A stretch of 64,000 nucleotides of DNA from Diphasiastrum complanatum (GCA_029204225.1 CM055099.1:49526014-49590013), one strand, 5' to 3'. Positions 1-14,200 are shown, counted from the first letter of the stretch. Program-made: numbers and translations. Notes: generated from the letters alone by a model not told the origin.

Positions 1-496
1 AACAAGATTGGAATAGAACATTCGATGAGTGGTTTATCAACTCAAATATTTTTGTTCATGCCGTTTCTAAAGTTTTGTAGTTTAGGATCTTGTCTTAATT
101 CAGTGTTTGGTTTAGGATCAATTTCATGGTTATAAGCTGAATTTTCAAAGCTTAAATTTCTTATTGAGTTATTCGTACATGCTTATAATCATCATGTTGA
201 CTGCATGTTGCTCATATGCGTTGTAATTTCAGGAGTCATGGTTATTGACATTTAACTTGATTGGGTATTATGGAAACAAATAATTTGCAACTTGTAGTTC
301 AACTTTGGAAAATAAGTCCAAACTTTGATACACGCATTTTGGCAAGACATGTATATCTTTTTTAATTGATTTGTATTGCATGTGGTAACATGTGGTGAAT
401 AATTTGATTATTTAGGTCTATTGAGAGAGCATTTGGATCCTTTTCTGTAAAACATTTTGTGGTTAATTTCTACTAGACATTCATTTGGATTTGTGC
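1..496. other. AT-rich flank or intron upstream of the first recognised exon
   Basis: Low-complexity AT-rich sequence without a recognisable coding exon, TATA-type promoter or repeat. It is either 5' flank/UTR or the end of an upstream VPS52 intron, depending on which start of exon 1 is right. Confidence 0.5.
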
Positions 497-603
497 ATGG
501 CATTGCAGGGTGAAAGATCAAGGGACTTGGGGGAAGTAGAACAACAAGCTGTGGATTTAAGTACTACAGCTGGAGACCTTACTTTTGGAGATGATTTTGA
601 TAG
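497..603 (+). CDS. VPS52: VPS52 exon 1 (first exon seen)
   Basis: Encodes an acidic N-terminus ending GDLTFGDDFD plus two bases of the next codon; the donor is gtttca at 604. Two starts fit the frame: an ATG at 497 (MALQGERSRDLG...), which would make this the initiating exon, or a splice acceptor (cattgcag) giving an exon from 509 with the start codon upstream of the window. Plant VPS52 proteins have a short variable leader before the DLTFEED-like acidic stretch, so either is possible. Confidence 0.75.
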
Positions 604-656
604 GTTTCATTTGCTTTCCTATTATATTATTCATGAACAATTGCCCTGATTTTTGA

Positions 657-734
<78 letters not shown>

Positions 735-2215
735 AGAAGAAGAAGAAGTTTTATTAACGTCTTTTCCGTGCCAAAAGGCGTATAAGACAAACCCGTACAT
801 CAGATAAGATGGCAACCAGATAGATCAGTGCCATCAAAACAACATAACGAAATTAAATCTAACTAAGAAGAGAGTTATATAGCCAAGATTATATGGTACA
901 AAGACCATTTACAGGTTCAACTGGACATCTCTTTAGCTCTCTAACTCTGACTCTAACTCTGATCAATGTCATACATCAAACTCTTATTAACTATAGGCTT
1001 ATGATCTACAAATCTGATAGTACCGTCATGGTAGATGAGCCGTTTGCTAGTAGATAGAGTTTCTTGTCTTGCTTTCTGCGTCCTTGGACTTGGATGAAGG
1101 TCAAGTCTTCGTCCAAAAAGATTTTGGTATTCTACAATTTAGATCTCTTCCCCAAAGCTTCACGCCGGTCAGATACTGATGTGAAGCGGATAACGAGAGT
1201 ATCCGGGTCCTTCTTAGTCCGCCATGCAGTTTCCATACCTGTGTGATGGTGTTGAAGATCCCTAGCCAAAAACTTCTTAGCATCTTCAACAACATTTTGG
1301 GAGTTCAGAGCACCTCTGACGCCACCGTTAAGGGCCTTATGCTCTCGCAGACGGCTCTCGATGAACGTGGCTGAGATAAATGAAGGTGAAGGTGGAGGTG
1401 GTGGAGGAACTGTATTTCCTTTAAGTACATCTGCCCAAGTTTGGACAGCCGTATGGTGCTGCTCCACCTGATTTTCAAGCTGTTGGAGTTTAGCTGACGT
1501 AGCTAATTGGGAAGGTGTATCGTTTTTGATAGTTGCAACTTCAGTCTTGAGTTCTTTGATGGAAGCTTCTAGCTTCTCGAGGTGTGATTGCACAACTAGA
1601 AGTAGAGAATCATGAGAAGCCAGCATTTCTCTGTGATTGTTGAGATATTCAAACATTCGGAGTTGTTCTTCACGAAGAAGAGTAAATGCAGCAAAGGACG
1701 ACAAAGAATCTGCTGGGGAAGTTGGAGTCAAAGGGAGAGCTACAGTAGTCTCGCTATTGAGAATAGGATTCGATGGAGAAATGGGGACTGCAATAGGCAT
1801 AGAAAGAGACGGGGAAGATGCATCTGGCTGTGAGGAAGACGTAGAAGCAATACTGGAAATGGAAAATGGTTTAGGAGTAGGGGCACCAGCCCCTTTACGA
1901 CGAGGCATTGCAGATTTGAGAAGAGCAACAGAAGATATGCAAAATAGTATGATCGCTTCCACTGATCTGCTAGACAACAACGATGGCCATGAAGAGTCGC
2001 TGCAACATGTTCAGCAGCGATGGACCAAAACCAGCAACCAAACCGCTGGAGCTGAAGCAACTAGGCCATCGCTACAACTAAAAAGCAGCATCGCTGGTCA
2101 CTGACCCTGGTTGTTGGACAGATCAGCTAGAGAGCCATTGCTGGTTGTTGGACAGCAGATCCGCTAGAGAGCCATCGCTGGTTGTTGGACAGCAGATCCG
2201 CTAGAGAGCCATCGC

Positions 2216-2267
<52 letters not shown>

Positions 2268-5200
2268 AGAAAGATCTTTATTAATGTCCATGAATACCCT
2301 AAGGTACAAAGGACTAATAAACAGGTACATGTCAAGTATGCACGGTGGGAGCATGAAAGCTATACCACCTAAAAAAAAGACTACATAAAAAAAACAGGAA
2401 ATAGTGACTAGCATAAGCAGAGTCTATCATCATGGTACAATAGATGTCTCTTCGCCTGTAAAATAATGATGTATAGTATGCTGTGACACTATCGCTGATC
2501 GAACTGTGGACCTCTGTCTCCGAGTGGATGGTCGGTGACATCTCTGCTGTCGTGAAGCTATAGGCTGTGGCCTGTGGATTGGCTCTCTCTGGTCGTCTAC
2601 ATTGTCTCTGCCATCTACGTATGGAAGCATTTGGAATCTCAGCCTCTCCATCAGAATCAGTACTGTCCTGTCTCTGTCTCCGACGGGATAAACACTCCTA
2701 TATGCTCAGGTCCCGGGTGTTAGCGTCTAGCCTCGCCATACGCAGGTCATCTCTCGGATCATCAGTGCAACACATCTGGGATCCTCATACGATATCAAGG
2801 TAGAGAGAGTGTGACTGGGTGATCTCGAAACAAGCAATAATATCTCCCTCGGATCTCATAGTAAGTTGGGCATCTGAAGAGAAAATGAAACTCATCCTCT
2901 ACATCATGTGTATCACACATACTACAAATCCGTGCATCTCTCAGAGTGCCACTATATCTGCCAGTCTCAATGGCTAGCTGCTGATGAGAGGAAACCCGAA
3001 ACTGACCCATCACTGTCCGCAGTCTATGTGAGATACTTGCCACCAGATATCCGGGTACTATAGGATACCCAGTGGGATTCCGGGATAGAAAATGTGCATG
3101 ATAAAACTCAGTCTTTCCCAGACGAACCCTGCCAAGTGCTTTGAAGTTTTGCCCTATACAGGTGGCCTCAAACATATTGATGAGTACCAGCTGGTAGATC
3201 AGTAATATGAATACCCAATGTGGAGAGGAGACAATAGGCTTGGGAATACCACGAGAAGGAGTGTCCCTCAGAATGTAAGTGCTGGGATGATGACAAAGCT
3301 GTTGCACATCATACCAAGGGTTATGTGGCTGGCAATGTCGTAAGTGCTTGGGCCGTGGGGATGCAGTGGTATGCATGGTCTGGACAAGAAAAAGAGATTG
3401 GTCCACTAAAGTTTGTTCATAGGGGGAGTGGGTCAGCAGGGCAGATAAGGCTTCCCTGTACAGAGGAGTGTTTTGAGGGTTATAGCGGTATACGGTCTTC
3501 GGGATAGAGGTTAACATACTAGTATATGGGGTGTGAAAAAGGCCAATAGAGAGAGAGAGAGAGATATGAATGATCAGATAGGGTGGTGCGGTGAACCAAG
3601 GAGGAGGAAATGGAGGGGAGAGACGACAATCCCATGAAATAGTCAACAACACTACGTCCCCCTCTGTGTGAAAACAAGTATAGTCACCTGAATCATGCCA
3701 CTGCAGTAAGCCATTATAAATGGCCAATCCATGAGCCTCGCCCAAGAGAATTAGAATTAGAATCAAAATTATTTACGCCTTTTGGTACCCAAAGGTACAT
3801 AAGACAAAAGAGAGTACAATCGTAAGGAGCATTGTCCGCGGACGGACTTATTTACTAAAGAAAGAAAGAAAAACTAGCATATCTATCTCTCTATCTGTAA
3901 GAAGAAGTATCAAAGCTTGACCACCAGCTTGTGAGGGTACAATGCAAGAGCTTAACCACCTGCTCTGCTGAGGAGACTAGCTACGAGCTGACTGAAAGTA
4001 AGGAGTGATGGTAGTAGTGGAGTGTGCTGCAGGCTGTGGGAAGCACGTGAAGACCTAGTAGTACTGGATCTAGTAGATGTTGGAATATCAATCCACACTC
4101 TAGAGAGAACTATCAAACAGGGCAGATAGCTCAGTGGTAGAGCATGCCATCCGGTATGAGGGAGGTCTTGGGTTCGAATCCTAGTCTGTCCATCCATATT
4201 ATGATTTATGGATTTCTAACATGGTATCAGAGCCAAGTTAGACCTAACGGCTCATGGTGTCAAAGCCATGGTTAGGTGGCCCAAGTTGTGGGGCAGGTGA
4301 CAGCTAGGACCCCAACCAAGTGCGGCTTGAGGGGGGTTGTTGGAATATCAATCCACACTCTAGAGAGAACTAATAAGGCGGATAGCTCAGTGGTAGAGCA
4401 TCCCATCCGGTATGAGGGAGGTCCTGGGTTCGAATCCTAGTCTGTCCATCCATATTATGATTTATGGATTTCTAATAGTAGATGCATGTGATACTCTTTG
4501 TGTCTTCGATCTTCGAACGGGAACTTCAAAATCCTCGACTGAAATATCCTCTTTGTCTCGCTTCTGGAAGAACTGGGTAATATGAGCCTGACTGTGATCC
4601 ATATCGGATTGCGTAGGTAAAAGTGAAGCTCGCAGAGTATACATCTCCCTCAACAGAAGACCTACACATCTAGAGTCTGGATACGTGAGGAAGGATCTCA
4701 GCGTGAGAGGAGTATTTCTATATAAGCAATGGTATTGGCCTCATATTATACTGGACAACGAAAGATGAAATGAAACTCATCCTCTGCCTCCTGAAGAGAG
4801 CAAAGCTGACATATCCACTACGATCTGGGAGTGTTCGTGTATCTACCCGTCTCGATAGCAAGCTGGTGAGAGGAGGCTCGAAGTTGTCCCGTACGGGGGC
4901 TTAATGGCGTTTTCAACCATGTGTGGAGTAAAAAGAGAGCAGTGGGCAGGTCGTGGTGAGAGTAAGATAGGAGGAGAGTCCATGGTATATAGTTTCGTGG
5001 CATATTCAATCCAGGATTCGATTGCTATGGGGGCCCGTGTCGAGGAGCGTTTGGTGAAGTGCTTCCAAAAAAAGGAGGAAGAAGGAGAATCTAAAGAATC
5101 GATCAACCTTTGGCAAAGTGATCGTAGGTACGTTATCTTCTTTTTTTTGGTGGTTTTATGATACTCTTTTTGGCGTTGTTTGAGTACGGCAGGGGAGTGT

Positions 5201-8200
5201 AATCTGGCATAGACCACTTGTTTGTGAAGAGAATGACATTCTGAATCATACCATCGGTTGTGAACACGTCTATGCGATGGTACTGTTTTGGTAGGGAAAG
5301 ATGAGGAAGCAACAACTAAAAGGGATTGAGAGAGGAAAGTGGCTTGTTGGTTAACTGATGCCGTGAAAGGGAAGTTGGTAAGTAATTGGGACATGGCTGT
5401 AGTGTAATTTGTAAGTCTAGTGTGAGTAAAGGGGCACATTTACGTGTGGAAGAAGAGCATGGGACGTCAGAAGATGGGGTTATATGACCAAGTGAGAGGC
5501 ATAAGAGTGAGTGATCAGAAGTAGTAGGAGGGGTAATGGAGAAATCAGAGATATGAGGGATCAAGGCATGTGATCCAATAAAGTAGTCAACTACACTATG
5601 CCCTCCACCATGAGGAGATGACATGTAAATGCTGATGAGGAGGGCCATTGTGTGAGGCCATTCAGGATGGCAAGAGAGTGCGTCTCTGCAAGAGTAATCA
5701 ACTGCTCCCCAAAAGAAGTAGCTGGAATGTCTGCATCTTGTGAAATCCGATCTAGTCCCATATCTAGAGGGTGGAGCCGGAGAAAGTCAGTATCTGCATG
5801 AAATTCGGTCTGTCTGGAGTTTGTGTGGGCGTTGAAATCCCCTGCTAACAGAACGTAACCCTGTTGGGAAAAGATAGCAATATCGTCTGAAAGTGCCTGA
5901 AAGGGGTCTCCACCAAAATCAGCAAACGCCGATGTCTGTGGGGCAAAATAGCACACAACCATATAATCTTGAAGTATCCCCAAAAGTGACCCAACAATGT
6001 GAAGCCAGATATAGCGAGCGTAGGGATCTTGCTTAACCATCTTAACTACGGTGCCCTTGTATAAACAAGCCACTCCTCCAGATTCGCGACAAGTTTTTCC
6101 TCTCACAAATGGGCGAAAAACAGAATGCAAAGAAAAATCCTGTATATGTGGAAGAGGATGATATAAAGACTCATGGGTTTCAGCCAGCAATAAAATGTCA
6201 CATTTTCCAATAAAATCAACAAAATCTTCTGCAGATGATGATGATAAAAGGTCATTGCAATTCTAGAAGCCAAGTCGCAAAGTGATAGGGGATCTTGGGC
6301 TGCTCCTATGCCCGGGAGGCTTTGTCCTAAGCCGAAATAGCTGCGTTGTGTTGTTGAAGAGAACGAGATTTGATAAATAATATTTTGTCATCAAACTTAT
6401 TGCGCCATGCTGTATCTAAACCATCAGCAACATGAGATAGCTTGGAAACGAGTAATTCTTTCGATTCTTCTATTGGTTTTCCCCCGTTTGTAATGCCTCT
6501 TACTCTAATGTTAAGGGCCTTTTTGGCCCTTTTAGCTTGCTCATCCAAAACAGTTTCCAAACTGTTATCTATCGTAAAGGCTGAAATAGGGGGGTGATTA
6601 CCTTGCTTGAGGATGGAGGTCGTCTCTTCAACCTGTTTTTCAAGCGATGAGAGTTTGCTGCCCATATCGTCCGGTTTGAAGAGTGATGCCCATGTCTTTG
6701 TCTCTTCAACTTGTTTTTCCAAGCAAGATATTTTTTTTGAAGTCTCCTCCAAGACACTCTCTTGAGGTATATGTTTTGCAATTCGTTGCTTAAGATACAC
6801 ATTTTCTTGTTCAAGCTGCTCCATTCGCTCTTTAACACCACAAAGATCCAAGACCAGCTTGCCATTCTCAATTTCGAAGAAGTGTACTGTTCTCTTGAGA
6901 GATGATTTCTTGCCGGATAAAGTTGATGTCATAAGCAAAGAGGCCCTCAATAGGTTTGGAAGGTATAATCAACTGTGGACAGCTGATTTGTAGTATCCTT
7001 AGGTGTTTCGGCAGCAGCAAGGAGCTTCTTGTCAAGGGTATCCATCACAAGAACTTCCGAAGTGACGGATGTGGCAGCAGCAGAGGAACCCTCCATCGCA
7101 CCATCAATGGAGGACCCCTCCATCACATTAGTCTAACACTTAATAGAAGATAAGTAGCCTAAATATAGCATACAATCGTAAAGAAGAGACGACAATCTTG
7201 GCCAGCACATCCTGAGGTGGAATTAAAGACCTGCCATTTATCATTTGTGGCAACATAGTATCCAGAATTGCGAGAAGCACACTGAATGTGTGTTTGTAAG
7301 TCTTTGAGACTAGATATTTGTTGCATGCTTCAATGTGGGCTTGACCTCCTAATCTAGTCCTGGCGGTGGTCTCATACGGCTTTGGAGTTTTTATGTAGGA
7401 TTGAATTGAACTATTAGGGTATTGTTAGTTTTACTAGATTTTGTGTAAAGGTATATTCCTCATTTTTATGGTAATGGTTGTTACCTTCAATACGTAGTGG
7501 CATTTTTTCTCATATTGGTGTATATGCTTGTTGCCTTTGGCAGTGATGGTGTGTCATTGGAGGGATTGCAAGAGGAGTTGGAGCATTTTCAGAGTCAACA
7601 GGTTTGAACTCAAATGCAACCATTTAGATATACCAAGTATAATCTCTTCTCATTACTGAATATCTACAGAAAATCTATTCAAAACAAAAGCATCCATTCA
7701 AATCAGCACCATACAGTTTAATATCTTGAATACCTCTTTCATTGTCCATGCCCCAGAAATCTAGATCTATTTTTATGGTAGCCCATGTTCTTTTTTCACT
7801 CTTTAATCTACCGTACATTTAAGGAACTTAGCGACATACCATAGGATGTGGAGTTAGAGTTGCATGAGTAAATATCAATCTAGTGTCATAAGATAAAATA
7901 TGCAAGACACTTCTCAAAGGAGTACATGCCAATAAAGTTTTAGAATCAAGCTGCATAAAGTGTGCGCAAGTGCTGAGGGCTCAAATGGGCTTCCAGTACA
8001 GTTCCTTGTTTGCAAGGGCCACGTTTGGGGATTATTCTGAGTTATATGTTCACATTATTGATGAGTCACTTGATATTCATGATGCTGATGATTTAAAGTG
8101 TCATGCGTAGCTGCCTATGCCACTTTGGTTGGCTGGGCACAACCATGACATATTGGCGGAAATGTCCAAAATCGATGTTATTATTGAGGGTATAGCCAAA

Positions 8201-11200
8201 TCTTCACAAAGGAGGCTGCTAATTAACATACCTTTTGCTGTACATGGATGCTACGAGTCATCAAATATTAAATTGGTGATTTTACTGCACAGGAAAATCA
8301 CATCACTCCCATCAAGAGTTATGACACCATTTTTGAAGTAGATTGGTTGAGTATTGCTCAATTTTTTACTCTTAAAATCCATTGGTATACCATGTTGTAA
8401 AAGAACTGCTCTAGTTGCAAAATCACTTGTATCATTTTTAAGACGTAAGGTTAATTGGATTTTCAATTTGTAAGATGGGAGCTGAAATAATTAGATCTTT
8501 GAGACCATTGATTGTTCCATATAATTTCTCATTGCATACAATTGGCTTGTCTTCCCCCTTTCTGTGAATTTTCCTTTAACTTCAAAAGTGATGGGTTTAG
8601 GGTTTAGGGTTTAGGGTTGAGCCGGGGAGTTCAATAGCACAACATCATCACCAAGTATTTTACCTTTTTAAGGCGAAATAACTCCTTTGGTTCGACTGAA
8701 GTTGTACTAAAGGAATGGTTAAAAGTACAATTTTCCATGACATCAATTTCCACTGAGAATACTTACCTTCCTTTGGATATTGACTTTTCTTCCACTTGAG
8801 GCACTACATCAAGTGACCCAGTTTGTTTTAGATTAATAAAAGGATTGGCCTTTTTGATTTGAGATTGGGAATTTTTTTTGATTTCTTGGCAGCTGCAACA
8901 TCCATTTCATTGAAGTACTTGGTGTCATTGTTAGATCCACACTTCTTGGATTTCTTCCCCTTAGGTGTAAATTATTGTTGTTTCCTCGAGGTGAACATTG
9001 TATTGGCATATACTTTGGCAATCTGGATTGCATCTTCGGTTGCACTTTATGATGACACTCATTTTGGCAATTTGCAGGCAAACCTGGAATAAACTACAAT
9101 TTCCTGGAGTGGCATCCATGGTAGGAACTTTTGCTAATAAGTCCATGAAATTTTGGATATAATAATCTTGACTATGGTTGCTGATTTGACATGAGATTAA
9201 CTTTTCATGGTTATCCCTGTGGCTTTTAAAAACAAGTTGTTGGACCCAGCTCAAAGTAGATATTCTACTTATGAGAAGGAACTTTTTGTTGTCATCCATG
9301 CGTTAAAGATCTGGAGACATTATTTGTACGGATCTAAATTCATGGTTATGACAGATCATGAGTCTCTTAAGTATATCTGTGACGCCGCGGACCTTAGGGG
9401 GGTCGTAAGGCCCGTTGGTCGGAACTCATTCAAGAGTTCGAATTCGACATTAAGTACCGTTGGGGTACATTGTATCTTTCTCTGCAAGATCTTGGTCGGA
9501 CGGATGAGTTTTTCAGTCGTATTTGGCAAGAAGTCCTGGCGGGAAGATCTATTGTGAGAAATAATCTTGGAAAGCAGGATTCCAAGAAATCTCGCGAAGA
9601 GAAGATACTTGATGATTATTCCATTTGCAGTGGTTTACTTTTTCGAAGAGGAAAAGTTTGTGTACCAGATATCGCAGATATACGGCCCAAATCCTGCACG
9701 AGTGCCACGATAGCCCTAGCGCGGGACACCTTGGTATACGAGGACACTTGACGTTGTTAAGAGAGAATTTTATTGGCCAAAAATGAAAGAGCATGTCGAG
9801 GCATATGTTCAAAAGTGTGAACAGTGCCAGCTAAATAAAGCAGAAAGACTCAAAGCTGTTGGTCTGTTACATCTGTTGGAAATTCCCAACAAGAAGTGGG
9901 AAAGTATTTCCATGGATTTTGTCTCGGACTTCCCAAGTCTGGGGACATCAAGCTGTAGAGGTGGAACTGCAAACTCTGCTAGGATAATCTGGTGCGGGGT
10001 ATCATCCGTGATAGCATAAGGACCTGGAGGCGTGAGATACTGGCCCATTCAGAAGAGGTCAGCCCTGGGCACGATGTCTCTGCAGCATACAATGCAGTGG
10101 GGGAGACAAAAGTATCAAATAATCGACACTTACTTGGGGCGTCCCGAATAAATCTCTAAAAGCAAACATGCTCAAGCTGGACCAAGGAGGCATGCCCCTT
10201 CCCAACAGTGTTCTTGTTCTTGTTCTTGTTGTTCTTCTTGTTCCAGCTATGATGTGGGAAAAGCGGGGTAAGCGAATGCGGATAGTCTTTTGACAATTTA
10301 ACAGTTAGGCTTTGCATTGCCCAAAATTGAAGAGAGTATGTAGTTCAACATAGTTCCTATACTTTTACTATGTTGCTAGTTTTTCTATATCGGTTTCTTT
10401 AATTCTTTTTGATGACACCTAGCTGACCACATATTTCCTAAACACTAAGAAAATTGAAATGATATGTCAGAAAGTTGAAACTTGAAGCCATGTCTTATAT
10501 TGCGATGCTTATTATAGAGGACCAGAATTTACTTGTTTTGTGGAAATTAAACTATACTGACGTTTATAGCATGCCTTTGGTTTTGTACCATTCTTGTAGA
10601 TAATCATTTATTTGTTCTATTGAAACTCAAACCTCATCATTCTAACAAGTGATGGCTTAAATAATTTATGTGCCTACATGTTCTTTTTTATGTTGAGATA
10701 TATTTTGACTATTAAGTCAATCAAGTTTTGAATTTTGTTTGCTCCATGCTAAATTTTGAGCTTTTTAATTTTGACAAACGTAACAATTTAATTGAGAGAA
10801 AATTATGTCCCTATTTGCAGGAAGTTGCAAGCATTCTTGGGAAGGGTAGTGAATTAAGGGAATATGCACGTGATGTTGAGGAAAAGCTCCGCCAAGTTGA
10901 GTTAGAATCTATTCAGGTAAATATTAGCTTTCTTTTTGTTTCATTGAAAAGTGTTGCAAATTGTAGATGAAAATGCTTGATTCCAACATACGACAGAAAA
11001 TTCAAGGGACCTGAAAATCTTTGTGATAGGGACATAATGCTAAAAAAAAAAATAACACAAGGCTTAATGCCATCACAAATGAGATATTAGTACATTAGAA
11101 TTTATTTGTTAGTTGAGTCATTATGTAAGAATTAAGTGCATTTGTCATTGTTGATCATTTTCGACTTTCATGTCCTCTTGTATATGTTAAGGAAGATGTT

Positions 11201-14200
11201 TCACCAATGCAACAAGTGTAGGTAAGAAATTGGTGGGACACAATAAAGCAATATAGACTGAAGGGTAAGTGGCTACAATAATAAGAGGAGAACTTTATTT
11301 TGACATTATGCAAGCTAAGAAATGGAGAGATGCAATTTGTGTTAGTACGAGGAAAATAAGTATATTCTGTTAGTTGCAGTGGCTTCCTTTGGACAAAGGT
11401 GCTAGTTTTGCTTTGCTGGTTACAAATAGGGAGCTCACGTGCAAGTGATTTAAAATGGATGATTTCTATTTGTACTCATCTTGTAAAAGGTAGTGAAGCT
11501 AGTGAGTATGGTAGAGTTCCTTGCTATGTTAGAGATCCTTTCTTGGAGGTACCGGTGGTGAAGAGAGATTTTTAAAATTGATACCTGTAAAGGAAACGTA
11601 CCATGAAACAAAAGATTCCATTTAAAGAATTTTGCTTGTTTTCTCCAAAACTCTTCCTTATTACAAGAAAAAGATAGCACTCAACGTGGAACCTTCTTCA
11701 ATAACTAGTTTGGCATAGATGAAGTACGTTGAAGTTCTGGAGACTCTTCATAGGGAGACTACATTAACATGATTGATAAAAGCTCCATCTACATGGACAT
11801 ATTGTTGGAATTATGTTCTTAATTGATGAGCAGGAGTTATCTACTCTTATTAGCACTCACACACACCAAAAATCAGGAGAAAAGTTCAATTGTATTGATC
11901 TCATAATCAAAACCACATTACAATAGTAAACAGTTTCAACATTGGATCTAATATGCTGATCATCGTCTAATCGTCTACTTATCTACTATCTTGAAAAAGA
12001 GGTGTTGATTGCCCTTACATACCATCTCTAGCACTATCTATGACATTGTTATCTATTATTCCTAGAAGTTGTCTAAACTTCTCAAATTTATTTTTACCAA
12101 GGCCCTTGGTAAAAATATCCCCTACTTGATCATCTGTAGAACAATAGATTAGCTCAACTTCATTCTTTTGAATTTTTCTTCTTATGATATGTTGTTGTAC
12201 TTAAATGTGCCATGACCTGTTGTGAAAAGCCAGGTGCTATGCCAATTTGAGGCAACTTTGATTATCACATTGAAGTACTGTAGGTTCTCCTTAGACAATA
12301 TGAAGATCGTATAAGATTCTCCTTAACCGGATTTAGGTCTTCTATTTAAAAGATACACAACTATTTGAGTTGTACCTGCAAACTGCCTCTTTATTCCATT
12401 GTTTTTGCAAAATGTTTGAAACACTCTAGAAAGATACTCTGCCCCCCTATTTAAACGCATGATCTTCATTTACCAGTTTGCTTTTCCACCTATACCTTGA
12501 ACCAAGCATCACTTTTATTCTTTAGAAGACATACCCATGTCTTCTTGGTAATCATCCACAAAAACCATGAAAAAATTTGCTCCCCAATTGATTGTCTTCG
12601 TAGCCACACAAATCATTATGAACAAGCTCAAGAACATTCTTTGCCCTAATAAGTACTAGAAGAAATTTTTTGTCGATGATGCTTTTCCAAGACGCAACCC
12701 TCACATAACTTCCTACACATAACAATGTGAGGAAGCCCTATAACCATGTTATATTTCCTCAAAACTTGCAAGCTGTTATAGTTCAAATGTCCAAACCTTT
12801 TATGCCATGAGTTATTGTCCATGCCAATGTCTACAACTCTTGCTTGATGACTCACCACTAGAGCTTGAAGTTTATACAATCTTTCAATGATAACACCTTT
12901 AGCTACCACAACATTATTTTGATAAGACAACCGTCATCAAACTGCACCACCAAATGTTGCTTTCCAATATTCAAGGTACATAAAGGCATCTTTGATAGCC
13001 CCTATTTCTCCTAAAGGTAACTCAACATGAACGTTTCATACACCTTTAATGTCATAAGTATAATTATTACCTAAGTTGACATTACTACCATCAGACAAAA
13101 ATACACTAACAAAGATATTTTCTAACACAATATAAACTAAATCCAGGTATGTTATCAAGTTCCACACTACTTACCTTCTCATTACATAACTCTTCACCCT
13201 CTACAAAATATCCCACCTGTTTCTTATTGTTGAATTGCTTCTTCTTACATTCAAAAGCAACAAGACCAAACTTACCACAATAATGTCAATTTCCATTCTT
13301 CTTTGGATGTGTCTTCATCCCATTCTCCTAAGGATTTGGTTGCTTTGGATTTGTCTTCATCCAATTTGCCTGTTGATTTTATTGCTTTTGCTAGAAACTT
13401 CATAGACACGTTTCTTACAGAAAAGCATACGGTGGAGGGAACGACGGGCCGAACGAAGGAGGTGTGGGGTGTGCATACGTGTATGTGTGATGAGAGTGCT
13501 AAGAGCGACATTCATTATCAAACCAAGGAGGATATGGATGTCTAGAGGAAGAGGAGAGGGTCGTTTTGTTTCTATGAGGTTTGGAAGGAAAAGCTAGCAA
13601 GGTTGCTGTATTGAGTGAAGCGGTGAGGAAGGAGGCTTGTGACACCAATGGATTGTCGTGTGGAAAATGATATAGTAAGAGATTCTTAGTAGAACGGTCT
13701 ACACAATGGGTCAAAGTAATATGTGGGTGCAAGTTACGAATAGAGCCACAGCTGATCTAGAGTTAAGCTATGAAAGCATCACATAAGCAAGACTTAAGCT
13801 ATGAAAGCAGCACATAAGCAAGACTTAACCCTAGAAAGTAGGAAAGAGAGAGATTAAGGAGACTAAAGAGAGAGATCAATATCATCAGCTGAATAACAAA
13901 TGACACAGTTTCCCTACTTATAGCCTAGAGGAAGCCCTAAAAGGAAGCTTCCGGTGGCTAGGGCCCAACTGGGAGGGATAATAGTGCGCCCTCCAAGAAG
14001 GCCCTCACTCTCCAATAATATGTCCAAATGGCCCAATAATGAATAATAAGGCCCAAGGCCAACCATATAGTCTAAGTGTCAATAATGAATAAAAAAGGGC
14101 CCAAGGCCTGCTTATGCATAAAGTAAAGTAAATGTAAATGGACGTGGCGAACGTAATGAGCCCAGTCCATAACTCTCTCCGACACAAAAAAAAGACCCAA

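Larger units (their letters stand above)
672..2218 (-). mobile_element. LINE-A: ORF1-only non-LTR derivative with (GA)n tail
   Basis: Read on the minus strand the element has a tandem-repeat 5' region (2107-2217), a coiled-coil ORF1 (1006-1980), a short 3' UTR ending AATAAAACTTC near 740, and a tail of about 30 (CT) units (plus strand GA, 672-731). No endonuclease or reverse transcriptase lies between ORF1 and the tail, so it must have moved in trans if it moved in this form. It abuts the (GA)n tail of LINE-B at 2218, as if it inserted into that tract. Confidence 0.75.
3748..6960 (-). mobile_element. LINE-C: ORF1 and endonuclease kept, polymerase core deleted; hosts a TRIM
   Basis: On the minus strand: ORF1 (6327-6950), endonuclease (about 5500-6260), the linker before the reverse transcriptase (4843-5439), then a jump to C-terminal and 3' UTR sequence, ending at GGCGTAAATAATTTTG with a short ATTCTA-repeat tail (3746-3768). 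The reverse transcriptase core is absent. A TRIM (4078-4477) interrupts the 3' part. The upstream limit near 6960-7150 is uncertain. Confidence 0.75.

Noticed and set aside
557-815. Open frames of repeated Ser-Leu on the minus strand at 557-815, and similar at 2127-2414 and 52639-52897
   Set aside because: They are translations of the (GA)n microsatellites and LINE tails, not genes.
4120-4192. A genuine tRNA gene
   Set aside because: Acceptor and T arms fit, but the anticodon arm does not form a 5-bp stem with a 7-nt loop, and every copy lies inside a TRIM LTR. Called tRNA-like instead.
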